Positions 51,403 to 60,449 of a stretch of DNA of 64,000 nt are shown in pieces. The stretch's first letter is position 1, and every line of letters begins with the position of its first letter. This DNA comes from Rhodobacterales bacterium (GTDB taxonomy: Bacteria > Pseudomonadota > Alphaproteobacteria > Rhizobiales > Stappiaceae). Below the pieces are notes generated by a model. The model saw only the letters and a list, made by a program, of their open reading frames with translations. It had not been told where the DNA came from and searched no databases. The stretch is from contig VIRH01000027.1 of assembly GCA_008107755.1 (NCBI GenBank), positions 1-64,000 of the forward strand, written 5' to 3'. The translations under genes were made by a program, and so were the position numbers.

Positions 51403-53457
51403 CTATTGCCCGTCGGTCGGGGCGGGCGCGACGGCTTCCGGCGGCAGCGGACCATTCAGGATGGCCAGCACGACACTGCTGCCGTCTGTCCGCGTCCTGA
51501 CGACGGCGCTCGGAATGAGCAGGGCCGGATTGTCCGCGACCGGGGGCGTTTCAACGTCCGTATCGGGCCCGGAAAATTCGCCCATCGGGCGCACGATGTG
51601 CTCATGGACGACGCTGCCGACATAAAGGTCGGTGAGACTGCCGCCTTCCAGGATCTGAAACCGGCTGGGCCAAAGACGCAGCACCCAGCGCCCACCTTCC
51701 GTCGTGTCCGGACCATCGTCCTTCCTGATCAGGACGAGGGCTGGCTGGCGCCCGTTCTGTGTGCGCGGCAGGATGGGCAGGGAGTCGGACGGCGTTTCAC
51801 CTTCGACGAACCCTCCGGCAGAGGAAAGCGACCATTTCGGCGGCCGTTGCCAGTTGGCCAGTTCCGCAAGTCTGGCGAGATCGTCCAGATTGCCGGCCAA
51901 TTGGACGACCAGAGGCTCGCCCTCGTCACCGTTCAGCTCGATCCGTCTGGCAGGTACCGTCTGCCAGCCGTCGCCCTGCCATCCGGTGACGGTCATGATC
52001 TCCTTGTTGGAGCGCGGTTCGTAGACCTCAAGATCATGCTGGTAGCTCTTGTGAAGATGCCAGCCGCCAAAGCCTGCGAGCGTCAGGACCGCAAGGGCGG
52101 CAACCGTCCGGCGGCCGATCTTTTCGTTGTGAATGGACCCGAAAATGAAGGCGAAGGCGGACACCATTGCCGTTCCGAACAGGAGCCCCGCCATCACGTC
52201 GGAGAGCCAGTGAGCGCCAAGGTAGATCCGTGAGAAGCCTATGGAAATGACGTAGGTCGCTGCGACGGTGAAGATGCTCGCCTTTGCCCAGCGGGACAGA
52301 TCATGGGCGATCAGGACGGCGCAGATGCCGAAGAGTACCGTGTTGAGCGTCGCATGGCCGCTCGGAAAGCTGTAGGAATGCGCGCCGGCATAGAGTTCCA
52401 TCGGCCGCGACCGTTCGAGCATGGTCTTGAAGACCGGAACGAACAGGGCGGTTCCACCCATTGCGATGATGAAGCCGATGCCGCGCCGCCAGGCTTTCTT
52501 GTAGAACAGATAGGCGGCGATCACGGCGCTGACCACGGCAACGACAATTCCGTCACCGAGCGTGGTGATGAACACCATGATCCGGTCGCCACCCGGGGTG
52601 CGAAGGCTGTCGAACAGGTTGAGGATCGCAAGGTCCGCCCGCACCAACGGCTCGCCCGGCGCCACTTCGCCCACGAGCCAGAAAAAGGTTGGCATCGTGA
52701 TGAGAAGCAGCAAGGCCGACGCGAGCATGCCGAGCGAACGGGGATGCGCCGGATCGAAATTGCGTGCGATCCACTGCGAGCCCCGGTCGGTGCGCCGTGC
52801 GAACCACTGGATGATGGCTGCGTGCGCATTCGGGAACAGCGGGATCACGATCAGGATCAGCCACCGCCCCAGCATGACGATCAGGAAGATGACGACGAGC
52901 AGGGCGCCGAGCACCAGCGCGAGGCGCCCGCTGACCTGGCCAACCGCATTCAGCCCGTAGCCGGCGAGAATGCCGGGGGCCAGGTGGGCGATCGTCCAGG
53001 CAAAGGCCGAGGAGATGTTGACCACCGAAAAGCGGGCGAAATTCATGCCCGCCATTCCGGCGATGCCCGGCACCACGGATTTTACGCCGGGCACGAAGCG
53101 GCCGATGAAGATGCTCTTGCCGCCGTGGTGCTCGAAGAACTTTTCGCCGCTGGCGACCATGCTGGCATATCTGTTGAGCGGCCACATGGTCTTCAGCTTG
53201 TCCTTGAAGGTATAGCCGACCCAGTAGGAGATCGCGTCGCCAACCGTCGCTCCGAGGCTGGTCCAGATGAAGATCGACAAGGCGTCGAGCTTTCCGAGAC
53301 CGACCAGCGTGCCGGCTCCGACGAGAACGACGGTGGACGGAACGAAGAGGCCGATCAGAAAGAGGGCTTCGCCCATGGCGGCGAGAAAACAGATCAGGCC
53401 CGCCAGCCCCGGATTATCCGCAATGAAGTTCAGAATGGGGTCGATATATTCGGTCAC
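51403..53457 (-). CDS. DedA-PAP2-LssY-type membrane fusion protein
   Basis: A 684-residue protein. Residues 1-~205 are a DedA/SNARE-associated domain (GLFVPSTVVLVGAGTLVGLG, FIGRFVPGVKSVVPGIAGMA). Residues ~245-445 form a PAP2 phosphatase: K344-to-RP352 in KTMLERSRP, P365-SGH368, and SR410-to-D420 with His416 in SRIYLGAHWLSD, so all three catalytic motifs are intact. The C-terminal ~215 residues resemble the LssY C-terminal domain (TGWQGDGWQTVPARRIELNG; LWPSRFQILEGGSLTDLYVG). Such proteins probably dephosphorylate or flip membrane lipid carriers such as undecaprenyl-PP. Standing alone and divergent from the PPK2 gene. Confidence 0.9.
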   Translation of the reverse strand: MTEYIDPILNFIADNPGLAGLICFLAAMGEALFLIGLFVPSTVVLVGAGTLVGLGKLDALSIFIWTSLGATVGDAISYWVGYTFKDKLKTMWPLNRYASMVASGEKFFEHHGGKSIFIGRFVPGVKSVVPGIAGMAGMNFARFSVVNISSAFAWTIAHLAPGILAGYGLNAVGQVSGRLALVLGALLVVIFLIVMLGRWLILIVIPLFPNAHAAIIQWFARRTDRGSQWIARNFDPAHPRSLGMLASALLLLITMPTFFWLVGEVAPGEPLVRADLAILNLFDSLRTPGGDRIMVFITTLGDGIVVAVVSAVIAAYLFYKKAWRRGIGFIIAMGGTALFVPVFKTMLERSRPMELYAGAHSYSFPSGHATLNTVLFGICAVLIAHDLSRWAKASIFTVAATYVISIGFSRIYLGAHWLSDVMAGLLFGTAMVSAFAFIFGSIHNEKIGRRTVAALAVLTLAGFGGWHLHKSYQHDLEVYEPRSNKEIMTVTGWQGDGWQTVPARRIELNGDEGEPLVVQLAGNLDDLARLAELANWQRPPKWSLSSAGGFVEGETPSDSLPILPRTQNGRQPALVLIRKDDGPDTTEGGRWVLRLWPSRFQILEGGSLTDLYVGSVVHEHIVRPMGEFSGPDTDVETPPVADNPALLIPSAVVRTRTDGSSVVLAILNGPLPPEAVAPAPTDGQ

Positions 53458-53665
53458 GGATTGGTTTCGTCGCCACGCATTGCCGGAAGTGGATCTTGAT
53501 GGGCAACACGCCCGATAAAATGTTCACGGTGTCATATAAGCGTCCGGGCGATCCTCCAACAGGAAAAACTGTTTCGGCCGATACAGCTGAAATTTTACGA
53601 GGACATGGCCTTTTCCTGCAGGCTGTTTCAAGATGCACCTTTGTGTTCGCTATCCGGAGGGTCCG

Positions 53666-55132
53666 ATGTTCGAATCGGCACGACTGCCTCAGAAGATCGA
53701 CAAGAAAACATTCAAGAAAATGGAGCCGGAGCTGCGGGAAGCTCTTCTGTCTGCCCAGTTGCCGCTGGTAGAGAAAAAGCCATTCTCCACATTGATCCTC
53801 GTTGACGGGCTGGATGGCGCGGGCAAGGGAGAGTCGGTTGCCCGGCTCTACGGCTGGATGGATGCGCGGCATCTCGTCTGCAATGCCTATGGCGAGCCGA
53901 TGGACGAGGCCCGGCTTCGCCCGCCGCTCTGGCGCTACTGGCGCGATCTCCCGCCGAAGGGCGAAACCGCGATCGTGTTCGGCAGCTGGTATCAGTCCGT
54001 CCTCAGGGACTGGATCTACAAGAAGATCGACGAGGACGCCTTTGAAAAGGCACTGGCCCGGATCCGGCGGTTTGAGGAAATGCTCTCCAACGAGGATGTC
54101 CTCATTCTCAAGTTCTGGTTCTTTCTGCCCAAGGATGTGCAGAAGGAACGGCTGAAAAAGATCAAGAAGAAGAAAGCCGCCCGCCATGTGCTGGCCGACT
54201 GGGCGGCTCTGAAGCATCACAAGAAGGCGAGCGAAGCGGGCGAGAAGATCATCCTCGAAACCAGCAAGGGCTATGCGCCCTGGTTTGTCATTCCCTCGCA
54301 GGATCCGGAGTACCGCGACGCGGCTCTGGCGCAGACCGTCGCGCGCTCGATGGAGCTGAAACTGCGGGATGGCGAGGAACCGACCGTTGCGGCGCCCCCC
54401 GTCGTCAGCGGCATCCAGCGGGAGACAGCCGTCGACGCCATCGACCTGACCGCCAAGCTGGACAAGTCGGATTATCAGGACAAGCGCGACAAGTATCAGA
54501 AGATCCTGTCCGATCTGTCGGACCGCAAGTCCCTGACCAAGACGGGGGTCGTCCTGGTCTTCCAGGGGAACGACGCCGCGGGCAAGGGCGGCGCGATCCG
54601 GCGCGTGATCCGGCCGCTGGATCCGCGCATCTACAAGGTCCATCCGATTTCCGCACCGACCGACGAGGAAAAGGCGCGCCCTTATCTCTGGCGCTTCTGG
54701 CGTCGGGTGCCCGCCAAGGGCCATTTCGCAATCTTCGACAGATCCTGGTACGAGCGCGTTCTCGTGGAACGGGTCGAAGGCTATGCCGGCCATGACGACT
54801 GGCTGAGAGCGTATAACGAGATCAACGAGTTCGAGCAGGAGCTCACGGATTTCGGATACATCGTCTGCAAGTTCTGGCTCGCGATCTCCGAGGAGGAGCA
54901 GCTTCAACGCTTCAAGGCGCGCGAGGAGACAGCATACAAGCAGCACAAGATCACCGACGACGACTGGCGCAATCGCCTGAAGTGGGACCAGTACGCCATC
55001 GCGGCCGGAGACATGATCGACAGAACCTCGACCCACTATGCGCCCTGGCACCTCGTCTCGTCAGAAGACAAGCGCCATGCCCGGGTCGAGGTGCTGAAAA
55101 CCATCTGCGAGCAACTGGAGGAGAAGCTCTAG
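53666..55132 (+). CDS. Two-domain PPK2 polyphosphate kinase (polyphosphate:AMP phosphotransferase type)
   Basis: A 488-residue protein with two tandem PPK2 domains. Walker A motifs GLDGAGKG (48-55) and GNDAAGKG (301-308) are both present. The second domain has the full FDRSWYERVL Walker B-like motif, whereas the first has FGSWYQSVL, lacking the D-R pair. Two-domain (class II) PPK2 enzymes phosphorylate AMP to ADP using polyphosphate. ATG 53666 follows GGAGG at proper spacing; an upstream ATG at 53633 has none. Divergent from the DedA-PAP2 gene. Confidence 0.9.
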   Translation: MFESARLPQKIDKKTFKKMEPELREALLSAQLPLVEKKPFSTLILVDGLDGAGKGESVARLYGWMDARHLVCNAYGEPMDEARLRPPLWRYWRDLPPKGETAIVFGSWYQSVLRDWIYKKIDEDAFEKALARIRRFEEMLSNEDVLILKFWFFLPKDVQKERLKKIKKKKAARHVLADWAALKHHKKASEAGEKIILETSKGYAPWFVIPSQDPEYRDAALAQTVARSMELKLRDGEEPTVAAPPVVSGIQRETAVDAIDLTAKLDKSDYQDKRDKYQKILSDLSDRKSLTKTGVVLVFQGNDAAGKGGAIRRVIRPLDPRIYKVHPISAPTDEEKARPYLWRFWRRVPAKGHFAIFDRSWYERVLVERVEGYAGHDDWLRAYNEINEFEQELTDFGYIVCKFWLAISEEEQLQRFKAREETAYKQHKITDDDWRNRLKWDQYAIAAGDMIDRTSTHYAPWHLVSSEDKRHARVEVLKTICEQLEEKL

Positions 55133-55151
55133 CGGCAGCCGTCTCGCCAGG

Positions 55152-56330
55152 TCAGAGGGCCTCTGAAAGATAGTCGATGGCCGCCTGCACGCCGCCCTTG
55201 CCGTGGGGGATGTCGAGCCTTGCAAAGCCGAGTTCGATGGCTGACAGCGCCCCGAACAGCATGACCGCGTTGACATGCCCCATATGGGCGATGCGCAGAC
55301 CCTTGCCGCTGAGTTCGCCGATCGTCCCGCCGATGGTCACGCCGCAGACGGTCTTGGTGAAGTCTCTGAGAGCCGCCACGTCTCCTTCGCTGATCCGCAC
55401 CACGGAAACCGAGTTGGATCGGGCGTGCGGGTCGGTGATGTTGAAGTGAATGGCGCCATCGCCGGACCAGGTCGCGATCGCCCTGCGTGTCGCCTCACCC
55501 AGAAGAGCATGCCGGTGCCAGACCTTCTCCAGACCTTCCTCGAAAAGAATTTCCAGTGCCTTCCTGAAGGCGAAGAGAAGGTGCTCGGGCGGCGTGCCGC
55601 AGTATTTCTGGTAATGCTCGGGTCCCTGGCGGAACGTCCAGTCCATGTAGTTGGTCCGAAGGTTTGCCGTCTCGTGAGCCTTGTCGGCCTTGGGCCCCGC
55701 CGCGACGAAGGACAGGCCGGGAGGTGACATCAGTCCCTTTTGCGAGCCTGTCAGCGCGACATCGACGCCCCAGGCGTCCATTTCGAAAGGCATGCAGCCG
55801 AGAGATGCGATCGTGTCGACCATGTAAAGCGCCGGATGGCCTGCCGCATCGATCGCCTTGCGCAGGGCAGCGATGTCGTTCCACACGCCGGATGCCGTAT
55901 CCACCTGCACGACAATGATGGCCTTGATCTCGTGGGCGCTGTCCTGCCGCAAACGGTCCTCAAGACTTGCCGGGTCGACGCCGCGCTCCCAGGAACCGGA
56001 GAGAACCTCGATATCGAGCCCGTTGACCCGTGCCGCCTCACCCCAGCCGATGGCGAACCGGCCGGACTCAAGGACCAGAACCTTGTCGCCACGGTTCAGC
56101 GTGTTGCTGAGCGCGGCATCCCATGCGCCGTGACCGTTGGCCGCATAGATGTAGGTCTTGCCCTTTGTCCGAAACAGCTTCTTGAGGCCTTTCAGGCAGA
56201 AGTCCGTCGTTTCCAGAAGGGGGCCTTCGTAGATGTCGACCGCGGGCCGGTGCATCGCGCGCAGCACTTCGTCCGGAACATTGGTGGGGCCGGGGATCAT
56301 GAGAAATTCTTTGCCATTGCGCAGCGACAT
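55152..56330 (-). CDS. Class V pyridoxal-phosphate aminotransferase (alanine/serine-glyoxylate type)
   Basis: A 392-residue enzyme. It begins with the fold's FLMIPGPTNVPDEVLRAM substrate loop; the PLP-binding lysine is in VALTGSQKGLMSPPGLSFVA near residue 197, with the Asp of MVDTIASLGCMPFEMDAWGV holding the PLP nitrogen. The sequence is closest to alanine-glyoxylate/serine-glyoxylate/serine-pyruvate aminotransferases, which supply glycine or hydroxypyruvate. No serine-cycle gene adjoins, so the exact donor is uncertain. The gene is convergent with the PPK2 gene. Confidence 0.9.
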   Translation of the reverse strand: MSLRNGKEFLMIPGPTNVPDEVLRAMHRPAVDIYEGPLLETTDFCLKGLKKLFRTKGKTYIYAANGHGAWDAALSNTLNRGDKVLVLESGRFAIGWGEAARVNGLDIEVLSGSWERGVDPASLEDRLRQDSAHEIKAIIVVQVDTASGVWNDIAALRKAIDAAGHPALYMVDTIASLGCMPFEMDAWGVDVALTGSQKGLMSPPGLSFVAAGPKADKAHETANLRTNYMDWTFRQGPEHYQKYCGTPPEHLLFAFRKALEILFEEGLEKVWHRHALLGEATRRAIATWSGDGAIHFNITDPHARSNSVSVVRISEGDVAALRDFTKTVCGVTIGGTIGELSGKGLRIAHMGHVNAVMLFGALSAIELGFARLDIPHGKGGVQAAIDYLSEAL

Positions 56331-56718
56331 CGGGTCCTCGATCGGAGAGTGTCAGGTCTTTTGGTGTGAAACCGGGAGGTCAGTCCGTCAGACTGAGGGG
56401 TGAGATATTCTTTTGGGATAATGCTCTTTCGCAGACCCGCGTCAAGAGACGCCGACCCGGTTCCGCGGTATGATAGCATCCCTTCCCCCGCTCGCAGAGG
56501 CGACCGGCTCGGCGACGCAAATTTCCAGCTTCGATTATTACCTGAAATAGGCTAAAATACCTATGGGTAAGGTATCATATTGAATTATATGAATATTGTT
56601 CGACTTCTGGAATATATGCGATCTTTGTGACTCATTACTGGAAAGTTTCAGCCTTGTTTCCGTTAGGTAATTTATACAAATTGTCCGTCGGTTTGGTTCT
56701 GCGTTCAGGCGTTGCAGC
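56331..56718. other. 388-bp AT-rich intergenic region
   Basis: No gene is supported here. It serves two divergent transcripts (aminotransferase minus, amidohydrolase plus). A 6-bp inverted repeat TCAGTC (56380-56385)/GACTGA (56391-56396) lies near the aminotransferase start. The part 56530-56690 is strikingly AT-rich for this genome (GGTATCATATTGAATTATAT at 56571-56590), consistent with promoters. Confidence 0.45.
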
Positions 56719-57804
56719 ATGATTTTGGTCAAGGAAGGACAAAGTCCGCTCATTCTTTGTCTCCCGCACAGCGGGACGGATCTGCCGCCTGCCGTGGCTG
56801 CCAGACTGAACGCGACAGGCCGCCTTCAGGCGGATCTCGCGTGGCGGCTTGAGCGTGTTCTGGATTTTCCGGCAGGTCTCGATGCGACCATCGTGCGCTC
56901 CAGCGTGTCGCGATACGTCATCGATCTGGACAAGGATCCGACGACCCCGCTCAGTGCGGCCTGGGACCCCGCACAAGCGCTGTGCCCGGTGACAACACTC
57001 GACCGCAAACGGATCTATCAGGACGGCGAGGAGCCCGGGCCGACCGAAGTCGAGCAACGGATGCTTCTCTTCTATCAGCCGTTTCATCTGGCTCTGCGCA
57101 ATCAGATCGAGCGGGTGCGCAGACTTCACAGCAAGGTCGTCGTGCTCGATTGCCAGTCCGTCCGCTCCCAGATTAGGGGCGTGACCGACAGCGGATTGCC
57201 TATGGTGAACATCGGCAGCGGAGAGGGAACGACGACCGATCCGGATCTGCGCAATCTGATCGTCGGTTCGTTCCATGCGCATGAGGGGTTGACGGTCGGT
57301 GTCGACGGTTTCGCGAAGGGCGGCTTTGTTACCCGTTCCGTCGGGCGGCCCGATCAGGGCGTTCATGCCATGACACTGCTTCTGGCTCAGCGCAGCTATC
57401 TTCGTCATGAATCACCGCCGTTCGAGCCGGACAAGACCCGGATGGGGCGCCTGAAATCCGTTCTTCTCGATACATTCGGCCGCCTCAATGACTGGGCGGA
57501 CATGCAGGGCGGGACTGCAACGCTTCCGGCACCGGTCGCGTCTCCGGCCCCGATACTCCCTGCGGAGCCGGCACCCGTTGATGATCAGGCCGAACCGGTC
57601 CCCGGGCCGGAACTCGCTATCGGCAATCAGGATAAAAGCTGCGAGCCCGTTGAAGCGGATGATGGTCTTCAGGAAAAAGAGTGCGAACGCCGCAAACAGC
57701 CAGCCGTCGACCCTCTCGACACGGCGTCCCTGACCCGCGTGCAGCATTCACGGACGGGCAAGGTCGAAGAAGAGCCGGTCACACCGCTTCTCGTTGCGGA
57801 ATAG
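56719..57804 (+). CDS. N-formylglutamate amidohydrolase-family protein with a C-terminal extension
   Basis: A 361-residue protein. The first ~260 residues fit the N-formylglutamate amidohydrolase (FGase/HutG-like) family: ILCLPHSGTDLPPAVAARLN, RYVIDLDKDPT, VVVLDCQSVRSQIRG, GSFHAHEGLTVGVDGFAKGG with likely metal-binding His/Asp. The last ~95 residues are Pro/Glu/Ala-rich and probably disordered (PAPVASPAPILPAEPAPVDD), an extension not usual for the family. No hut genes adjoin, so its role in histidine breakdown is doubtful. A stem-loop follows the stop. Confidence 0.8.
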   Translation: MILVKEGQSPLILCLPHSGTDLPPAVAARLNATGRLQADLAWRLERVLDFPAGLDATIVRSSVSRYVIDLDKDPTTPLSAAWDPAQALCPVTTLDRKRIYQDGEEPGPTEVEQRMLLFYQPFHLALRNQIERVRRLHSKVVVLDCQSVRSQIRGVTDSGLPMVNIGSGEGTTTDPDLRNLIVGSFHAHEGLTVGVDGFAKGGFVTRSVGRPDQGVHAMTLLLAQRSYLRHESPPFEPDKTRMGRLKSVLLDTFGRLNDWADMQGGTATLPAPVASPAPILPAEPAPVDDQAEPVPGPELAIGNQDKSCEPVEADDGLQEKECERRKQPAVDPLDTASLTRVQHSRTGKVEEEPVTPLLVAE

Positions 57805-57810
57805 GGTGCC

Positions 57811-57832
57811 CGCCGGTTTCGCACGACCGGCG
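57811..57832. terminator. Candidate terminator between convergent genes
   Basis: CGCCGGT (57811-57817) pairs with ACCGGCG (57826-57832) around an 8-nt loop, 7 bp after the amidohydrolase stop and ahead of the convergent gcdH stop. There is no T-run. Confidence 0.4.
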
Positions 57833-57909
57833 TGGCGGCATTTCGGGGTCAGGCGCAGGGCGGGCTGACGTCAGCCGCCGGCCTGCACCTTGTCCTGTCA
57901 TCTGTTTTC

Positions 57910-59127
57910 TTAAAAGAATGCCTGCAGGCCGGTCTGTGCCCGGCCGAGGATCAGCGCATGAATGTCATGCGTGCCCTCATAGGTGTTGACCGTTTCCAGG
58001 TTCTGGGCATGGCGCATCACATGGTATTCTTCCTGAATGCCGTTGCCGCCGTGCATGTCGCGTGCCTGCCGGGCAATGTCCAGAGCCTTGCCGCAGTTGT
58101 TGCGCTTGATGAGCGAGATCATCTCCGGGGAGACCTCACCGGCATCGAACAGCTGCCCGACACGGAGAGCGGCCTGCAGGCCGAGCGTGATTTCCGTCTG
58201 CATGTCGGCAAGCTTCTTCTGAAAAAGCTGCGTCTGTGCCAGAGGCCGGCCGAACTGCTCACGATCGAGACCATATTGCCGTGCCCGGTGCCAGCAATCT
58301 TCCGCCGCACCCATTGCGCCCCAGGCAATGCCGTAGCGCGCCCGGTTGAGGCAGCCGAACGGCCCCTTGAGGCCCGAGACGTTCGGCAGCAGTGCGTCTT
58401 CGCCGACTTCGACACCATCCATGACGATTTCGCCGGTGATGGAGGCGCGCAGCGACAACTTTCCGCCGATCTTGGGGGCACTTAGCCCCTTCATGCCCTT
58501 GTCGAGGACGAAACCGCGGATCGCACCGTCATGGGCTTCTGATTTGGCCCAGACAACGAAAACGTCGGCAATCGGCGCGTTCGAGATCCACATCTTCGAT
58601 CCGGTGAGCCGGTAGCCGCCGTCGGTCTTTTCAGCGCGCGTGCGCATGCCTGCCGGGTCTGAGCCTGCGTCCGGCTCGGTCAGACCGAAGCAGCCGACGA
58701 ATTCGCCGCTCGCCAGCTTTGGCAGATATTTCTGGCGCTGTTCTTCCGAGCCGTAGGCGTAGATCGGATACATCACCAGCGAGGACTGAACGCTCATCAT
58801 CGAGCGGTATCCGGAATCCACACGTTCCACTTCCCGGGCGACGAGCCCGTAGGAGACATAGGACGCGCCTGCACAGCCGTATTCTTCGGGAAGGGTGACG
58901 CCAAGGAGGCCGAGCTCGCCCATTTCATTGAAAATGGCCCGGTCGGTCTTTTCCTCGCGGTAGGCCTCGATCACCCGGGGGAGAAGCTTTTCCTGCGCAT
59001 AGGCGCGGGCGGTGTCCTGGATCAGCTTTTCGTCTTCGCCGAGCTGAGCGCCCATGCGGATAGGATCCTGCCAGTCGAAGGTGCCGCCGCCGGCGGGTGC
59101 GGATTTGACATTTGCCGGTGCATTCAT
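57910..59127 (-). CDS. gcdH: Glutaryl-CoA dehydrogenase GcdH
   Basis: A 405-residue acyl-CoA dehydrogenase that oxidises and decarboxylates glutaryl-CoA to crotonyl-CoA in lysine/tryptophan catabolism. Family marks are [40 protein letters not shown], and near the end [20 protein letters not shown], which carries the catalytic glutamate of GCDH-type enzymes. Its arginine-containing substrate segment ([20 protein letters not shown]) is also typical. ATG 59127 follows GGGAG. Divergent from a LysR gene of the GcvA type, as usual for gcdH. Confidence 0.94.
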   Translation of the reverse strand: MNAPANVKSAPAGGGTFDWQDPIRMGAQLGEDEKLIQDTARAYAQEKLLPRVIEAYREEKTDRAIFNEMGELGLLGVTLPEEYGCAGASYVSYGLVAREVERVDSGYRSMMSVQSSLVMYPIYAYGSEEQRQKYLPKLASGEFVGCFGLTEPDAGSDPAGMRTRAEKTDGGYRLTGSKMWISNAPIADVFVVWAKSEAHDGAIRGFVLDKGMKGLSAPKIGGKLSLRASITGEIVMDGVEVGEDALLPNVSGLKGPFGCLNRARYGIAWGAMGAAEDCWHRARQYGLDREQFGRPLAQTQLFQKKLADMQTEITLGLQAALRVGQLFDAGEVSPEMISLIKRNNCGKALDIARQARDMHGGNGIQEEYHVMRHAQNLETVNTYEGTHDIHALILGRAQTGLQAFF

Positions 59128-59277
59128 CACGGGTCTCCCGAAAATGGGGCCGCTGCTTCCAGGGCATGACGGCCAAGATCATTCTGTTTGTTCAAGACAT
59201 AGCGTGAAATAAATAGCGGAAAAGGGAATTCTGCTCCATCGTTCATGACAAAATGGAATGATTCAAGGAATTTCGAG

Positions 59278-60201
59278 ATGCGCCGTGCCTTCGTGCCGCC
59301 GGCAGATACGCTGATCGCTTTCGAATGTGCCGCCCGCCACCTCAGTTTCACCCGGGCAGCGGAAGAGCTGCATCTGACCCAGGGTGCGGTTTCCAAGCAG
59401 GTCCGTCATCTGGAGGACAGGCTCGGCGTGGAACTGTTCCGACGGGTCCGCCAGCGTATTGTCCTGACCGACGCGGGACGGCTTTATCTTCATGACATTC
59501 GCGGCGCGCTGGAGCAGATGTTCGCGGCGACCCGGCAGGTCATGTCTTATGCCGGCAGTGCCGATGTTCTCAATCTCGCGGTCTTGCCAACCTTCGGGAC
59601 GCGCTGGCTCGCCCCGCGTCTGGCATCTTTCGCGCGGCGGTATCCCGATGCAGGCCTCAATCTCAGCGTTCGTTTGCAGCCCTTCGATTTCAACGAGGAA
59701 CCATTCGACGGTGCGATCCATCATGGCGATCCCGTCTGGGCGGGCGCCATCGCCGAACGTCTTTTCGACGAGGATGTCATCGCGGTCTCTTCGCGTGCCT
59801 TTCGAGACCGTCATGACATTCGCGTGCCTGCCGATCTGGCGCGTGTTCCCCGCCTGCAGCTTGCAACCCGGCCGCTTGCGTGGCGGCAATGGTTCGACCT
59901 GGCCGGGGTCGAGACCGACAGCGCTTTCCAGGGGGCAAGGTTCGAGCAGTTCGTGATGATCTCCGAAGCGGCCATCCATCATGCGGGTGCAGCCCTTATC
60001 CCGCGTTTCTTCGTGGAGGCGGAACTGTCCGCCGGACGCCTCGTGAGCCTGTTCGACCTGTCATTACAGCAGACCAGCGCCTATTATTTCGTCTATCCTG
60101 AAAATCGAACCATGCGCCCCGTGGTTGCCGCATTCCGCCAGTGGCTGATGGATGAAGCGCGTACCGCGAGATCAGGGAGGGAGGCCATGCTGCCCGGGTA
60201 G
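59278..60201 (+). CDS. LysR-family regulator (GcvA-like), probable regulator of gcdH
   Basis: A 307-residue regulator. The N-terminal helix-turn-helix is clear: ADTLIAFECAARHLSFTRAA, EELHLTQGAVSKQVRHLEDR. The effector domain follows (LNLAVLPTFGTRWLAPRLAS, FDGAIHHGDPVWAGAIAERL) and places it in the GcvA/AmpR-like group. ATG 59278 has AAGGA upstream and gives a standard start; ATG 59245 is possible. It is divergent from gcdH over 150 bp, which suggests that it activates gcdH in response to glutarate or glutaryl-CoA. Confidence 0.9.
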   Translation: MRRAFVPPADTLIAFECAARHLSFTRAAEELHLTQGAVSKQVRHLEDRLGVELFRRVRQRIVLTDAGRLYLHDIRGALEQMFAATRQVMSYAGSADVLNLAVLPTFGTRWLAPRLASFARRYPDAGLNLSVRLQPFDFNEEPFDGAIHHGDPVWAGAIAERLFDEDVIAVSSRAFRDRHDIRVPADLARVPRLQLATRPLAWRQWFDLAGVETDSAFQGARFEQFVMISEAAIHHAGAALIPRFFVEAELSAGRLVSLFDLSLQQTSAYYFVYPENRTMRPVVAAFRQWLMDEARTARSGREAMLPG

Positions 60202-60449
60202 CCGGGTGCAACGTCGCCGCGAGCTGGAATGCAGTTCGCGTCGCTCCGGGAACATTCTGCGCGTTGCAGGCGTTAGCTATTGGGAGTTTCTCGTCGACAG
60301 ACCAATGCAAGTTGTCCGGAGGCGGCAGGAAACGGCCCGCTGACGCCGGTCATCACGTGCCAGCAGTATAAGTTCATGCTTTGATGCCCCCGTCGAGGCG
60401 GACGGACGGGACGGTGCCCGCCGGATGTGGGCTTTCTGGATAAAAAGGA

